A DNA stretch of 64,000 nt from Roseburia intestinalis L1-82 (GTDB taxonomy: Bacteria; Bacillota; Clostridia; Lachnospirales; Lachnospiraceae), in contig NZ_LR027880.1 of NCBI RefSeq assembly GCF_900537995.1, positions 3,480,001 to 3,544,000 on the forward strand. The letters run 5' to 3'. A model generated the notes under the pieces. It saw nothing but the letters and a program-made list of their open reading frames with translations. It was not told the origin of the DNA and did not search any database. Positions 25,524 through 34,903 of this stretch are shown here, one piece after another (within the stretch, counting starts at the first letter, position 1; each line of letters opens with the position of its first letter). Position numbers and translations under genes: made by a program.

Positions 25524-26561
25524 TTATCCGCAGGCCGAATCTATCGCCTGGCTCAGATAATAGCCTTCCCACAGTTTCGGTGCAACCGCAAGGGCTGCTT
25601 CTTTGAGTTTTTCATAATCTGCCGTATGAATTGCCTGATCCAGATCGCCAAGGCGGTCAATCGTAATACCGCAGGCATGTTCCCTGACAAAATTTGCCAT
25701 TCCCGACCGGCTCCATACAATGACCGGAATGCCGGACGCAAGGTATAATGCACATTTGTGTGAGTTATTATATCGAAGGTATTCACCCAGGCCGCCTTCG
25801 ATCTCATCTTTTCCGCTGCCATCCCAGACTAATCCATAATCCATCTCTGCAACTGCGAACGGTATCTCATCGGAAGACAATATTCCGTGATAATAACACC
25901 CATCTGCCAGCGTTTTTTCACGCTCCTGATCAAGTTTTCCCCATAATTCCATTCTGACATCAGAAGGTATCTCCATGACAGATAAAAATTCTGATTTGTT
26001 TAAATTGCCGGCAAATGCAATTTTTACTTCATTTTCTTTTTTGTGTGCATGCGATATTTCACGGATTTTAGCGATCTGTGTCTCATTCATCCGGTAATCC
26101 CAGATTCCGACCGGTATCATGTCTGAAGAAATACCGTTTTTCTTTAACATGGAAACAGTATTGACATTCGGTGCAAGGATTTTATCTGCCGCGGCAAGTG
26201 CCCTTACCTCACCGGGATCTCCATCGTTCTGTCCGTCATAGCGGAATGCGTTCAGATCATTGATAAAACAGATGATCCGGTACTTTTTCAGGAGCTGCAA
26301 CCTTTTCAGCAGACGGATTTTTAAATGATTCTCCGGGATCGAATAAAATACGCTGTCGCTTTTTTTCACGCAAAACAGCAAAAACAAAACCAGATAAGGC
26401 AGATCCAGCAGTTTTAAATATTTACTGCAATGTTTTGGTACGCTCCAGATGATCTTCGCCTTTTTGTCCGCAAGCACGGAAAATACGTCACGCATGGCTT
26501 TCCCCGCAGCATCAAATGTTTCATCCTGCCTCTGATTTAACACATAAATATTATTTTTCAT
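25524..26561 (-). CDS. Gtf3/galactofuranosyltransferase-like GT-B enzyme
   Basis: 345 residues, soluble. The pattern CFINDLNAFRYDG, AAADKILAPNVNTVSMLKKNGI, YHGILSSDEIPFAVAEMDYGLVWDG and NSHKCALYLASGIPVIVW is that of the Gtf3/beta-1,6-galactofuranosyltransferase group (GT-B, UDP-sugar donor). C-terminal segments GLGEYLRYN and EHACGITID form the donor site. Sugar uncertain. The start overlaps the polymerase-like gene by 11 bases, indicating an operon with chain-length and polymerase genes. Confidence 0.75.
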   Translation of the reverse strand: MKNNIYVLNQRQDETFDAAGKAMRDVFSVLADKKAKIIWSVPKHCSKYLKLLDLPYLVLFLLFCVKKSDSVFYSIPENHLKIRLLKRLQLLKKYRIICFINDLNAFRYDGQNDGDPGEVRALAAADKILAPNVNTVSMLKKNGISSDMIPVGIWDYRMNETQIAKIREISHAHKKENEVKIAFAGNLNKSEFLSVMEIPSDVRMELWGKLDQEREKTLADGCYYHGILSSDEIPFAVAEMDYGLVWDGSGKDEIEGGLGEYLRYNNSHKCALYLASGIPVIVWSRSGMANFVREHACGITIDRLGDLDQAIHTADYEKLKEAALAVAPKLWEGYYLSQAIDSACG

Positions 26562-27684
26562 GTTTTTCCTCCACTATGCCCGGATACAATAATATTCCGC
26601 ACAGAAGTAAAAATATATTCATAAATCCGTTTAATACAAACTGCTCTAACACACCGTACAACGCCAGAGTACCAATCATCACAAGCTCTTTGTAACACTC
26701 CATCCGGTACAATCTTAACATGGTTTTTAAGATAATTACAAAGAAAAGCACTGCTACAAGGATGCCTGCATAAAAAGTCACATGCATGTAACTGTTATCG
26801 ACCAGTCCATGATAACTTGTATAGAAAATCTCCTGTGTCCGCGGAAACAGCGATAGCCCCTGATCTTTATAATAGGTATTCATGATGTATACTCTTCCCG
26901 ACACCAGATGATTAATCTTATAAAGCAGCGCATGTTTTCCATTATAAAACAGTGTCGTAAACAGTGAAAATGCTGCACCGACCGGTACAGAGCACACCAG
27001 AACCGATTTTATTTTTTTACTTTTTACAACTTTATCAAATAAGATCAGCACCCAGCAGAAAAAGAATACAAGCACTCCCGTCCTGCAAAATGTCATCTTG
27101 TAAAAAACAAGTGCGATCAATGATGTCACTCCGCACCACAGGACATTTAATTTCTCATAATTATAGTATAATACTAAAAGTAACGCCAAAAATACCGTCA
27201 GAAATGCGGTATTAGGCTCTCCCATGGCAAACCCATATACATGCTGTTCCACATAGCCGGAATCGAGTTTTGTCTTTTCACCGATATCAAAAATTCCGAT
27301 CAGGGAACCACCTGACAGTATCACCGCCGCCACACAGCGGATCCAGACTGCGATCTGTGCAATCACCGAAAAACGGCAGTTCTTCATCGCCACTACCGTC
27401 ATGATCGACAGCAGCCACATATTCTGTCTTGTGATCACAGAAAGCATCACTCCGATTCCCATCATAACTGTGATCCAGAATACTTCCCACATGGTGTAGG
27501 TCGTAAAAACCATTTTAATCCCCCAGAACAGGATCGCTGTATAGAAAAACCATTTATAGATATTGTCCCCGTGATCATAGGAAAATGCCTTCATCAGAAT
27601 ATTGATTGCAAAATATGCATAAAAAGAGACAACGCCGATTTTTTTAACGTCAGCATTTTTTAAAAATGTTCGTACCGTGTTCAT
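26551..27684 (-). CDS. Wzy-like polysaccharide polymerase
   Basis: 377 residues with about eleven membrane segments, a large loop at about 245-300 and no recognisable soluble domain. The sequence is poorly conserved, as usual for Wzy; the call rests on topology and on its place between a chain-length regulator and a transferase. It would join lipid-linked repeat units outside the membrane. An O-antigen ligase-like role cannot be excluded. Confidence 0.6.
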   Translation of the reverse strand: MNTVRTFLKNADVKKIGVVSFYAYFAINILMKAFSYDHGDNIYKWFFYTAILFWGIKMVFTTYTMWEVFWITVMMGIGVMLSVITRQNMWLLSIMTVVAMKNCRFSVIAQIAVWIRCVAAVILSGGSLIGIFDIGEKTKLDSGYVEQHVYGFAMGEPNTAFLTVFLALLLVLYYNYEKLNVLWCGVTSLIALVFYKMTFCRTGVLVFFFCWVLILFDKVVKSKKIKSVLVCSVPVGAAFSLFTTLFYNGKHALLYKINHLVSGRVYIMNTYYKDQGLSLFPRTQEIFYTSYHGLVDNSYMHVTFYAGILVAVLFFVIILKTMLRLYRMECYKELVMIGTLALYGVLEQFVLNGFMNIFLLLCGILLYPGIVEEKHEK

Positions 27685-27687
27685 ATG

Positions 27688-28407
27688 TTATCCCTCAAAA
27701 TTCCGTTCTTTTTTGCCGGACACCTGTACGCCCGCATAAACCGCTACTTCTACAATAACACCAAAAAATGCTCCCGCCACAGCTGCCTTGGCAATCTCCC
27801 GCTTAAACTCCTGTATCGTCGGGGCATAGGCGAGATACCTTTTTTGGGCATCTGCCACATACGGCTCATCTAACACATGCACTCCGTTTTTACCAATGCT
27901 GTCCCGTACGGTATCTTTGACTGCCTCCAACAGATAACCTGCAAATTCCAAAGCATCTTCTTCATTTTCCAGTGAGAATGTCCCATAAGTTCTCGGATAT
28001 TTGACATGCACTGTCATCACATCCGAGGAAGTATTCTGCTCTAAGTCAAACATATCCTGATATGCCAGATATTCCATATCATAACCGCTTAGCTGCTTCA
28101 TCTTCTCATAAGTGCTGCGGCTTTCTGCCACCGTGATCACCGTACCGACACGCTCTGCGGCACTCTCCCCGCTGTATTCTTCCACCATCAGAGAGGCCAT
28201 AACGCGGTAATCATCCTCATAATTTTTCTCGGAAACAAAAGAACGGTTCGAGTAATATTTGTAGCCCCCCAAAAGCAGTGCTCCCGCCAATGCACCAAAA
28301 AGCATCAGCCACCATACCTTAAGATTTCCCTGCAGGATCTCCCATACCGTATATTCCCTGTCTGTTGCAACTTTCTTTTCTTCCACTGCATATTCTCCGT
28401 TTTTCAT
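27688..28407 (-). CDS. Wzz/YveK-type chain-length determinant protein
   Basis: About 239 residues. Membrane segments at about 36-55 (MLFGALAGALLLGGYKYY) and near residue 215-232 flank an extracellular alpha-helical domain, as in Gram-positive Wzz-like proteins. The cytoplasmic tail ends in SGKKERNFEG without a tyrosine cluster and no partner kinase gene is adjacent. It likely sets polymer length with the Wzy-like protein. Frames allow a start at 28452; ATG at 28407 is preferred because AGGA lies about ten bases upstream and the other has no ribosome binding site. Confidence 0.75.
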   Translation of the reverse strand: MKNGEYAVEEKKVATDREYTVWEILQGNLKVWWLMLFGALAGALLLGGYKYYSNRSFVSEKNYEDDYRVMASLMVEEYSGESAAERVGTVITVAESRSTYEKMKQLSGYDMEYLAYQDMFDLEQNTSSDVMTVHVKYPRTYGTFSLENEEDALEFAGYLLEAVKDTVRDSIGKNGVHVLDEPYVADAQKRYLAYAPTIQEFKREIAKAAVAGAFFGVIVEVAVYAGVQVSGKKERNFEG

Positions 28408-28506
28408 TCTATTATTTTCCTGCTGACTCGTGAGGTTTGTTTTTGACCACATATATTTTTCATTTTACCGCAAAACGCGCGATTTTAAAAGCCTAAATAA
28501 CAATAC

Positions 28507-28549
28507 AAAAAAAGATCCGCACTCCATTTCTGAAGCACAGATCTTTTTA
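28507..28549 (-). terminator. Terminator after the YerB-like gene
   Basis: Minus strand AAAAAGATC pairs with GATCTTTTTTT around a partly paired loop, 14 bases after the stop at 28563. Separates this gene from the chain-length operon. Confidence 0.75.
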
Positions 28550-28562
28550 CGTTATCACTTTA

Positions 28563-29663
28563 TTATTCAATTACAAGATCAAGCCAGTCATCCACCGGGA
28601 CAAATCCTACATAAGTTTTGCCGGTATTAATCTTGATCTCATTGCCTGCTGCATCATAGTAGCGTGTCGGAGAAGTCATCTTCTCTTTCTTCCAGGTAAC
28701 CGGAATCGCTTTTCCATTGGTCACATAATATCCACCGCCCTGGCTGACACAGTCGAAAATCAGATAACCGTGTTCATCATACTGGGTATATCCGCAGCTC
28801 TGGATCAGAAGATTCTTAAAGCAGAGCTGTTTGTTGTCGTTACCCGGATCTACATGTGCTTTACCATACTCTGAGTAGTAGTAAAGCTGGTCATCCGCAT
28901 TGTACTCTAAATAAGAACCATTGTGTGGGAACGGAAGATCCACGGTATTGGCATCGATTGCATCGGATGCAGAAGAAAGATCTACCGGATTACTCTCACT
29001 TGCAAACTGGTAATGCGGTCCCTCATAATAAGAAGTATATTCTTTTGAAACACCACTGTTTTCGAAGTTCTTGTCTAAATCTCCCGGTAAGATATATTCG
29101 GTATATTCTCTTGATTTGCCGTTATCCACACGTGAGAATGTACCACTAAAATTATCCACACTCGGATCTGCCATATATTCATCAATATAGAATGGACCGC
29201 CATCATGACAGATGACTGCATTCCACTCGGATGCAATCAGGATATTCGTCGGACGCACACTTCGGATGCTTCCTAACTGTTTGATGTTTTCCCAGTCTTT
29301 GACAAGTACCATAAATCTGGTGATTCTGCCGTTTAATGTGCTGTTCATCATCTCATAGACAACGTCTGCCTGTGATAAACCGTAATGTGGCAGTGCAATA
29401 GACTCATTGTCCACCATAACTGCGATCGGTCTCTGATTTTTAAGACTCTCATCAATCAGCTCGTTTGTCAGCTCACTGCGGTACATTCCCTCCGGAAGTA
29501 CTTCCTCACTCTCGGTTTCAGCCTCTGTTGACTCTGTTCCAGCCTCTGTCATGGCAACTTCTGTCGAATCAGCCGCCGTCTCGTCTGTTTTTTTGTCGCC
29601 GCATGCTGCCATAGATGCCGCCATTGCAAGCGCAGTCAGCATTAAAATCGCTCTTTTCTTCAA
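28563..29663 (-). CDS. YerB-like (DUF3048) lipoprotein
   Basis: 366 residues. The signal peptide ends in the lipobox MAAC (Cys at about 21), followed by a Glu/Thr-rich linker to residue 55. NQRPIAVMVDNESIALPHYG, SQADVVYEMMNSTLNGRITRF and GSIRSVRPTNILIASEW are the DUF3048 hallmarks; the C-terminal DUF3048 part holds GGYYVTNGKAIPVTWKK and KINTGKTYVGFVP. The lipoprotein is on the outer membrane face; no biochemical function is established for the family, although the fold suggests binding of cell-wall or peptide ligands. Monocistronic, with a -10 box TATAAT at 29716-29721. Confidence 0.85.
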   Translation of the reverse strand: MKKRAILMLTALAMAASMAACGDKKTDETAADSTEVAMTEAGTESTEAETESEEVLPEGMYRSELTNELIDESLKNQRPIAVMVDNESIALPHYGLSQADVVYEMMNSTLNGRITRFMVLVKDWENIKQLGSIRSVRPTNILIASEWNAVICHDGGPFYIDEYMADPSVDNFSGTFSRVDNGKSREYTEYILPGDLDKNFENSGVSKEYTSYYEGPHYQFASESNPVDLSSASDAIDANTVDLPFPHNGSYLEYNADDQLYYYSEYGKAHVDPGNDNKQLCFKNLLIQSCGYTQYDEHGYLIFDCVSQGGGYYVTNGKAIPVTWKKEKMTSPTRYYDAAGNEIKINTGKTYVGFVPVDDWLDLVIE

Positions 29664-29715
29664 ACTAAATACCTCTCAACGTAATTATTTTGTGCTCTTT
29701 TGCACCGTTTCTGTT

Positions 29716-29721
29716 ATTATA
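29716..29721 (-). promoter_or_regulatory. -10 box of the YerB-like gene
   Basis: Minus strand GTGGTATAATAAC. No good -35 box is visible 16-18 bases upstream. Confidence 0.45.
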
Positions 29722-29798
29722 CCACTTTTTAAGACTTTTTTACTATCTTATTTTCACGTTTTAAGAAAACCTTAAGGTAAAAAGCTGTAATTCATAAA

Positions 29799-31907
29799 TT
29801 ACTTCTTTTTCCACTTTGCATACAGTGTCTTATTTCCGCTGCTTCCTTTATTGATGACAGTAACTTTCTTTTTAAATTTCTTATCTAAATACCATCCCTT
29901 AAATACATATCCTTTTCTTGTCGGATTTTTCAGTTTGATCGTCGAAGTCTTGTATGTATATGCAGTCGGATTCTTTTTGGCATTTTTTCCACCATTTAAT
30001 TTATAGGTAATCTTATATTTCGTAAGTTTCCACTGTGCATACAGTGTAATGTTCTTCGTGAGCTTGATCTTTGCTTTGTTTTTATAAGACTTACCTTTTC
30101 CGTTTGCCTTGGTATTCCAGCCTGTAAACGTATAATATTTCCTGGAAAACTTATTTTTTGAGATCGCGGTGGAAACACCCTTTGCCATACTCTGCTTGCT
30201 CATGCTTCCCTTGCCGCCATTGCTCTTGAATGTGATCTTATAAGTTGTCAGCTTTGCGAGTTTCTTCGATGAAACACTGCTGTCCGCATATTTATTGCAG
30301 ACTGCAACTGCCTTCACCGTCTTACCAGGGGAAACTGTAAATGCTCCCGTATAACGTGTGCCCTTTGAATATGCCGCATTTGGCTCACTTCCGTCTGTGG
30401 TATAATAAATAACTGCTCCAGATGTTTTCGATGTTATTTTTACTTTATAGGAGGTACCGCTTACCGACGCTGAAATAACTGGCTTTGCTACTGTCTGAGT
30501 GATTGTGGCAATCGTTCCCGGTGCTGTGGATGTCGCCCCGGAATCGATCGTACATGCCGGCAGGTAACCCTCCCAGATATCTTCTTCCGCATGGAAAACA
30601 TAGGAACTATAATTTACTGTATCATAATAATTATCGCTTCTTTCAAAATAACCATAGTAAATGGTTCCGTCCGCATCATCCCATGTACAGTCTACATTGT
30701 ACCAGGAATCGTTAAGACGCACTTTATTCCACTCGTGATAGTAACTTGTTACTGCTACGGCATCGATTCCTGAGCCATTGCACATCATCTCAAATGCCTG
30801 TGAATATCCCGCACATACCGTCAGATCTGTGCAAAATACACTGTAGGCAGACTGGGAATATGCCGTATCCTCATCTTTAAAATTATTATCATATAAGGTC
30901 TGGTTATATTCCACTTTATCAATGATCAGATCATGGATCATTTTTACCTTTTTCTCATCTGTTGAGCAGGCATCGATCTTCTTCTGCCAGGATGAAACCT
31001 GACTCTGCACTTTTTTTGTTGTAGCTGCACGTGCGGAACCATTTGCAAATGCAGGATAAACACAGCCTGCAATACCATAAGTTCCATTTTTTAAGTATGC
31101 ACTCTTTAAGAAATAGTACTGTGGATTTGAATAACGGAAGATCTGATATACCTCCTCCATCTGCGATAATGACAGCGAACTGCTGCCTACTATATCAATA
31201 TAATAGTAAGTTGTCCCACTGATATTGTATTTTGCTGCATCTGCCTGTGTTGTCATATACTTTAAACAAACTTTATTCAAAGCATCCCAGTATGCCTTTT
31301 CCTTACTGCTTAACTGATTATAAAAATAATAACTTCCATATTTTTCCCAGGTACTGTTATAATAAGCAGATGATTTTAAAATATTTTCTGCTTCTTCCTC
31401 TTCCGCAGTTTCGCCATCCAGTGTGATTTCACCAACTGCTTCAAACGGCATAAGACCTGTCGGCATTCCTGTAAGTGCAGCCGCCCTGGTTTCCGCCTCC
31501 TCAGTTTCTTCGACCTCTTCGGTTTCCAGTATTTCTGTCTCCTCCACCGTCTGCGTTTCCAGTGTTTCTGTTTCCCCGGCCGTCTTAGTCTCCACTTCCT
31601 CAGTCTCCGCCGTTTCTGACACTTCAATTTCCGTTGCTTCACTCTGTGTCACACCGGCTTTCTGCTCCGTCTGACTCGCATTTTCTGTATCTTTGTCCTC
31701 TGCGTCAGCCTGCTCCGTCCCAGTTTCGGTTTCAGTTTCCTCACTCTGCACTTCTTTCTGAAGTTCTGTTTCCGTTTCCGGCGTAATCTCCTCCGTCTGC
31801 TCTTCTGTAATCTGTGCCGCATAAACAGAACCGGTCTCCGCCGGTGCAAGCACAGTCCCCACAGTGACAAAGACTGCCATAAACACTGCCAATACCTTTT
31901 TCTTCAT
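29799..31907 (-). CDS. Exported transglutaminase-like surface protein with InlB-type repeats
   Basis: 702 residues. Signal peptide (about 1-30), then a Glu/Thr/Val low-complexity stretch to about residue 145. The central transglutaminase-like domain has Cys in VCAGYSQAF, His in YYHEWNKV and Asp in VDCTWDD as catalytic triad candidates. It is followed by a chitobiase C-terminal-like module (IYYTTDGSEPN) and two InlB B-repeat modules (FTGWNTKANG, LYAQWK; FKGWYLDKKF, LYAKWK), very Lys-rich. No LPXTG motif, so attachment is perhaps via the basic repeats. The start ATG at 31907 follows AGGAGG by six bases; the frame upstream to 31934 is not used. Possible roles are peptidase, crosslinking or adhesion. 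Confidence 0.8.
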   Translation of the reverse strand: MKKKVLAVFMAVFVTVGTVLAPAETGSVYAAQITEEQTEEITPETETELQKEVQSEETETETGTEQADAEDKDTENASQTEQKAGVTQSEATEIEVSETAETEEVETKTAGETETLETQTVEETEILETEEVEETEEAETRAAALTGMPTGLMPFEAVGEITLDGETAEEEEAENILKSSAYYNSTWEKYGSYYFYNQLSSKEKAYWDALNKVCLKYMTTQADAAKYNISGTTYYYIDIVGSSSLSLSQMEEVYQIFRYSNPQYYFLKSAYLKNGTYGIAGCVYPAFANGSARAATTKKVQSQVSSWQKKIDACSTDEKKVKMIHDLIIDKVEYNQTLYDNNFKDEDTAYSQSAYSVFCTDLTVCAGYSQAFEMMCNGSGIDAVAVTSYYHEWNKVRLNDSWYNVDCTWDDADGTIYYGYFERSDNYYDTVNYSSYVFHAEEDIWEGYLPACTIDSGATSTAPGTIATITQTVAKPVISASVSGTSYKVKITSKTSGAVIYYTTDGSEPNAAYSKGTRYTGAFTVSPGKTVKAVAVCNKYADSSVSSKKLAKLTTYKITFKSNGGKGSMSKQSMAKGVSTAISKNKFSRKYYTFTGWNTKANGKGKSYKNKAKIKLTKNITLYAQWKLTKYKITYKLNGGKNAKKNPTAYTYKTSTIKLKNPTRKGYVFKGWYLDKKFKKKVTVINKGSSGNKTLYAKWKKK

Positions 31908-31933
31908 ACCTAACCTCCTGCTTATCTTTGACA

Positions 31934-32878
31934 CTATTTCACTTTTTCCATATCCTCACGGTTTGTGTCCGAAACGATATAGTGTGGTCTTTTTTTGACT
32001 TCCAGATATGTTTTTGCAATATACTGTCCCATAATTCCCATACAGAATAACTGTATGCCGCCGATCAGCGTAATAATACATACGGTTGATGCCCAGCCAT
32101 CGACCGGATCACCAAAGATCAGTTTACGGATAATGATAAACACAACTGCGATAAACGAAACAAATGTCATAAACATTCCAAACCAGGATGCCACGGAAAG
32201 CGGTGCCTGTGAAAAGTTAATCACACCATCAATCGCATAGCGAAACAGTTTCCAGAAACTCCACTTTGTTTCCCCTGCCACACGGTTAACGTTCTCATAT
32301 GGAAGCCAGTATGTCTTAAAACCGATCCACCCAAAAATTCCTTTTGAAAAACGGTTGTACTCTCCCATCTCGACGATCGCATCAACCATGCTGCGTTTCA
32401 TCAGTCGGAAATCTCTCGCACCATCCACAATATCCGCATCCGAAATCTTATTGATCAGACGGTAAAACATTCTTGCAAACCAGCTTCTTATCACCGGTTC
32501 TCCTTTTCTTGTAGCACGGCGCGTTGCCACGCTGTCATACCCCTGATTCTCTAATATATCAAGCATTTGTGGTAATAATGACGGAGGATCCTGCATATCC
32601 GCATCCATGACTGCCGCATAATCCCCGGTCACATTGCAAAAACCGGCATACATAGCCGCTTCCTTTCCAAAATTTCTGGAAAATCCGATATAGGTCACAT
32701 GTGTATCTTCTTTTGCAAACTCTTTCAAAAGCTCCAGTGTTCCATCCTTTGACCCGTCATTGACAAAAATCATTTCATAATCACAGTCCATGGACTCCAT
32801 AACTTTTTTGGTTTCCCGATAAAAGATCGGTAATGCTTCCTGCTCGTTATAGCATGGAACAATCAATGAAATCTTCAT
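31934..32878 (-). CDS. GtrB/DPM1-type family 2 glycosyltransferase
   Basis: 314 residues. A GT2 domain with FVNDGSKDGTLELL and DADMQDPPSLLPQM, then two C-terminal membrane segments (about 230-255 and 265-290) as in GtrB. These proteins make undecaprenyl-phosphate-sugar on the cytoplasmic face for use by GT-C/GtrII-type enzymes. It is the second of two adjacent, similar genes, eight bases apart, under the promoter before gtrA. Confidence 0.88.
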   Translation of the reverse strand: MKISLIVPCYNEQEALPIFYRETKKVMESMDCDYEMIFVNDGSKDGTLELLKEFAKEDTHVTYIGFSRNFGKEAAMYAGFCNVTGDYAAVMDADMQDPPSLLPQMLDILENQGYDSVATRRATRKGEPVIRSWFARMFYRLINKISDADIVDGARDFRLMKRSMVDAIVEMGEYNRFSKGIFGWIGFKTYWLPYENVNRVAGETKWSFWKLFRYAIDGVINFSQAPLSVASWFGMFMTFVSFIAVVFIIIRKLIFGDPVDGWASTVCIITLIGGIQLFCMGIMGQYIAKTYLEVKKRPHYIVSDTNREDMEKVK

Positions 32879-32886
32879 TTGTTTCT

Positions 32887-33864
32887 CTATTCTCCTTTTT
32901 CTTCATCCTCATTTTGTTTCGTCCAGGTACGCTCGCTGATGATATAGCGCGGCCTTGCCTTGACTTCCATGTAAATTTTTCCAATATATTCGCCCAGCAC
33001 GCCAAGACAGACAAGCTGTACACCTCCCATAAAACAGATCACACAGACGGTACTTGCCCATCCGGTCACCGTTCTGCCGCAGATCTGTGTAATAACGGCC
33101 CATAAAACTCCAACAAAACTTAACACAGACACGCCAATTCCAAGACCTGAAATAAGACGGAGCGGTTTTACACTTAAGCTCGTGATCCCGTCAATCGCCA
33201 GATTGACCATCTTTGCGAGCGGATAATGCGATTCCCCTGCGATCCTCTCATGCCTCTCATAAAAAACACTCGTACTCTTGAATCCAACCAGCGGGATCAT
33301 CCCGCGCAGAAATAAATTTACCTCTTTAAAACCTGCAAATTCCTTTAATACCCTCGCCGATATCAGCCGGTAATCTGCATGATTATAAACGGTTTCCACC
33401 CCCATCCGCATTAAGACCTTATAAAAAGCCTGTGCCGTAAATCGCTTAAAGAAGGTATCCGTATCACGGCTGCTTCTGACACCATAGACCACTTCCGCCC
33501 CGTCATAGTAAGCATCCACCATCGCTTCCATCGTTGCGATATCATCCTGCCCGTCACAATCGATCGATATCGTAATGTCACTGACATCTTTTGCCTCCAT
33601 CAGTCCTGCAAGGACTGCATTCTGATGTCCTCTGTTGCGGCTCTGACAGATTCCAATAAAGTGTGGATTCTCCCTGGCAAGTCCTTCTATAATCTCCCAT
33701 GTTCGGTCCTTACTCCCGTCATTGACAAAAAGGATGCGGCTCTCTTCACTTATCTTTTCTTTTTCGATCAGCAACTGTAATTCCTCTAAAAACAGACCGG
33801 AAGTTACCGGTAAAACTTCTTCCTCATTATAACACGGAATTACCATATATAAGACTGCCTTCAT
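32887..33864 (-). CDS. GtrB/DPM1-type family 2 glycosyltransferase
   Basis: 325 residues. Same layout as its neighbour: FVNDGSKDRTWEII, IDCDGQDDIATME, and two C-terminal membrane segments (about 232-258 and 268-290). The two proteins differ enough that different sugars are likely. Together with the GtrA protein encoded upstream they form a likely sugar-loading and flipping unit for extracytoplasmic glycosylation. Confidence 0.87.
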   Translation of the reverse strand: MKAVLYMVIPCYNEEEVLPVTSGLFLEELQLLIEKEKISEESRILFVNDGSKDRTWEIIEGLARENPHFIGICQSRNRGHQNAVLAGLMEAKDVSDITISIDCDGQDDIATMEAMVDAYYDGAEVVYGVRSSRDTDTFFKRFTAQAFYKVLMRMGVETVYNHADYRLISARVLKEFAGFKEVNLFLRGMIPLVGFKSTSVFYERHERIAGESHYPLAKMVNLAIDGITSLSVKPLRLISGLGIGVSVLSFVGVLWAVITQICGRTVTGWASTVCVICFMGGVQLVCLGVLGEYIGKIYMEVKARPRYIISERTWTKQNEDEEKGE

Positions 33865-33934
33865 TTACTTTCTCCCTTTAATTCTGTTCAATTATGCCCT
33901 CAGGCTCTATCAACCCCCTGCCCGATACAACTTT

Positions 33935-34396
33935 TTATTTCCGGAAAACCCATAATTTACTGATCACATAATTCAATACGATCACAATGATCTGGGCTGC
34001 AATTTTTACCACCATGCTTCCAAATCCCAGTTTTGTGATAAACACGAAAAGAATCACTTCCTCAACAACTAACGTTGCAACTCTTCCACCGAAAAAATTC
34101 ATCATCTGTACAAAAAATTCTTTCGCACCATTTGTCTTCCCGTCAAATACCCAGATACGGTTTGTAAAAAAAGCAAATAAAACCGCTAAAATCCATGAAA
34201 AAATGTTTGCGACAAGCTCGTTCATTCCCAGTGAAACATTAAAAAAGGCATATGTGATAACACTTATCACAAATGTCAATCCACCGAAAAACAGATATAA
34301 AAGCATTTCCTTATGTTTTTTATAAAACGGTTCAAAGATATTTAAAACCGGCAGATGCATCAGCCGGTCAAAAATATCCGGTTTCCTTGTATCCAT
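33935..34396 (-). CDS. GtrA-family membrane protein
   Basis: 153 residues, four membrane segments: LLYLFFGGLTFVISVITYAFF, ELVANIFSWILAVLFAFFTNR with the GtrA motif NRIWVFDG, then two more and the typical ending YVISKLWVF. GtrA proteins are thought to flip undecaprenyl-phosphate-sugars made by GtrB-like enzymes. First gene of the unit gtrA, gtrB-like, gtrB-like, surface protein; ACGGAG lies before the ATG and a perfect consensus promoter is at 34440-34468. Confidence 0.88.
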   Translation of the reverse strand: MDTRKPDIFDRLMHLPVLNIFEPFYKKHKEMLLYLFFGGLTFVISVITYAFFNVSLGMNELVANIFSWILAVLFAFFTNRIWVFDGKTNGAKEFFVQMMNFFGGRVATLVVEEVILFVFITKLGFGSMVVKIAAQIIVIVLNYVISKLWVFRK

Positions 34397-34420
34397 AAAT
34401 TTCTCCGTTCCCTTCTCTTT

Positions 34421-34468
34421 AACGTATCATAACGTTTCTATTATAGAGCACACGGGATTGCCTGTCAA
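34421..34468 (-). promoter_or_regulatory. gtrA operon promoter with inverted repeat at the transcript start
   Basis: Minus strand TTGACA (34463-34468), exactly 17 bases, TATAAT (34440-34445). AACGT and ACGTT arms (34421-34436) lie around the expected transcription start, a possible repressor site. Confidence 0.8.
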
Positions 34469-34617
34469 TGAAGCGGGATTTTTTTGTAAGTTTCCAATTT
34501 CCAGAATTTACCAACATATTTTTTCTCCCCCTGTAAATAATAGGATTAGGACATACAGTAATTCTTACTTGTAAATCCTAATAACAAACAACAGATTAAT
34601 TTACGGAGGTGAAATCC

Positions 34618-34839
34618 ATGAGTGGATCTAACAATTCTGGTTCTAACACCAGCAAAATGGCTGTACCACAGGCAAAAGAGGCTATGAACCGTTTTAAACA
34701 GGAAGTAGCAAGCGAGATCGGTGTACCGTTAAAAGAGGGTTACAATGGTGACCTTACTTCTGCACAGGCAGGAAGCATCGGCGGTGAGATGGTCAAAAAA
34801 ATGATCATGAAACAGGAAGAGCAGATGTCAGGCAAGTAA
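34618..34839 (+). CDS. Small acid-soluble spore protein, alpha/beta type
   Basis: 73 residues. Ser/Asn-rich N-terminus, then AVPQAKEAMNRFKQEVASEIGVPLKEGYNGDL and SAQAGSIGGEMVKKMI, the conserved DNA-binding and GPR protease-cleavage segments (cleavage after the Glu of SEIG). These proteins coat spore DNA, so the organism probably sporulates. A GTG at 34609 lies inside the ribosome binding site; ATG at 34618, eight bases after GGAGG, is the start. Expression would be expected from a forespore sigma factor; I could not identify its promoter confidently. The stop codon lies inside a run of three hairpins. Confidence 0.93.
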   Translation: MSGSNNSGSNTSKMAVPQAKEAMNRFKQEVASEIGVPLKEGYNGDLTSAQAGSIGGEMVKKMIMKQEEQMSGK

Positions 34840-34894
34840 AAAAACAACTTGCCGGAAGTAAAAAACAACTTCCCGCAAGTAAAAAACAACTTGC
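34831..34894 (+). repeat. Three consecutive palindromic repeats at the SASP 3' end
   Basis: Hairpins GGCAAGT/ACTTGCC (34831-34853), GGAAGT/ACTTCC (34854-34873) and GCAAGT/ACTTGC (34875-34894), each with an 8-9 base A-rich loop ending ACA. The middle copy has both arms changed together, so pairing is kept. The first hairpin contains the SASP stop codon. Confidence 0.7.
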
Positions 34895-34903
34895 CGCAAG
34901 ACC

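Noticed and set aside
34469..34617. Sigma-G promoter for the SASP gene
   Set aside because: CATACAGTA at about 34551 resembles a -10 box, but the upstream element TGTAAA is only 14 bases away; too weak to call.
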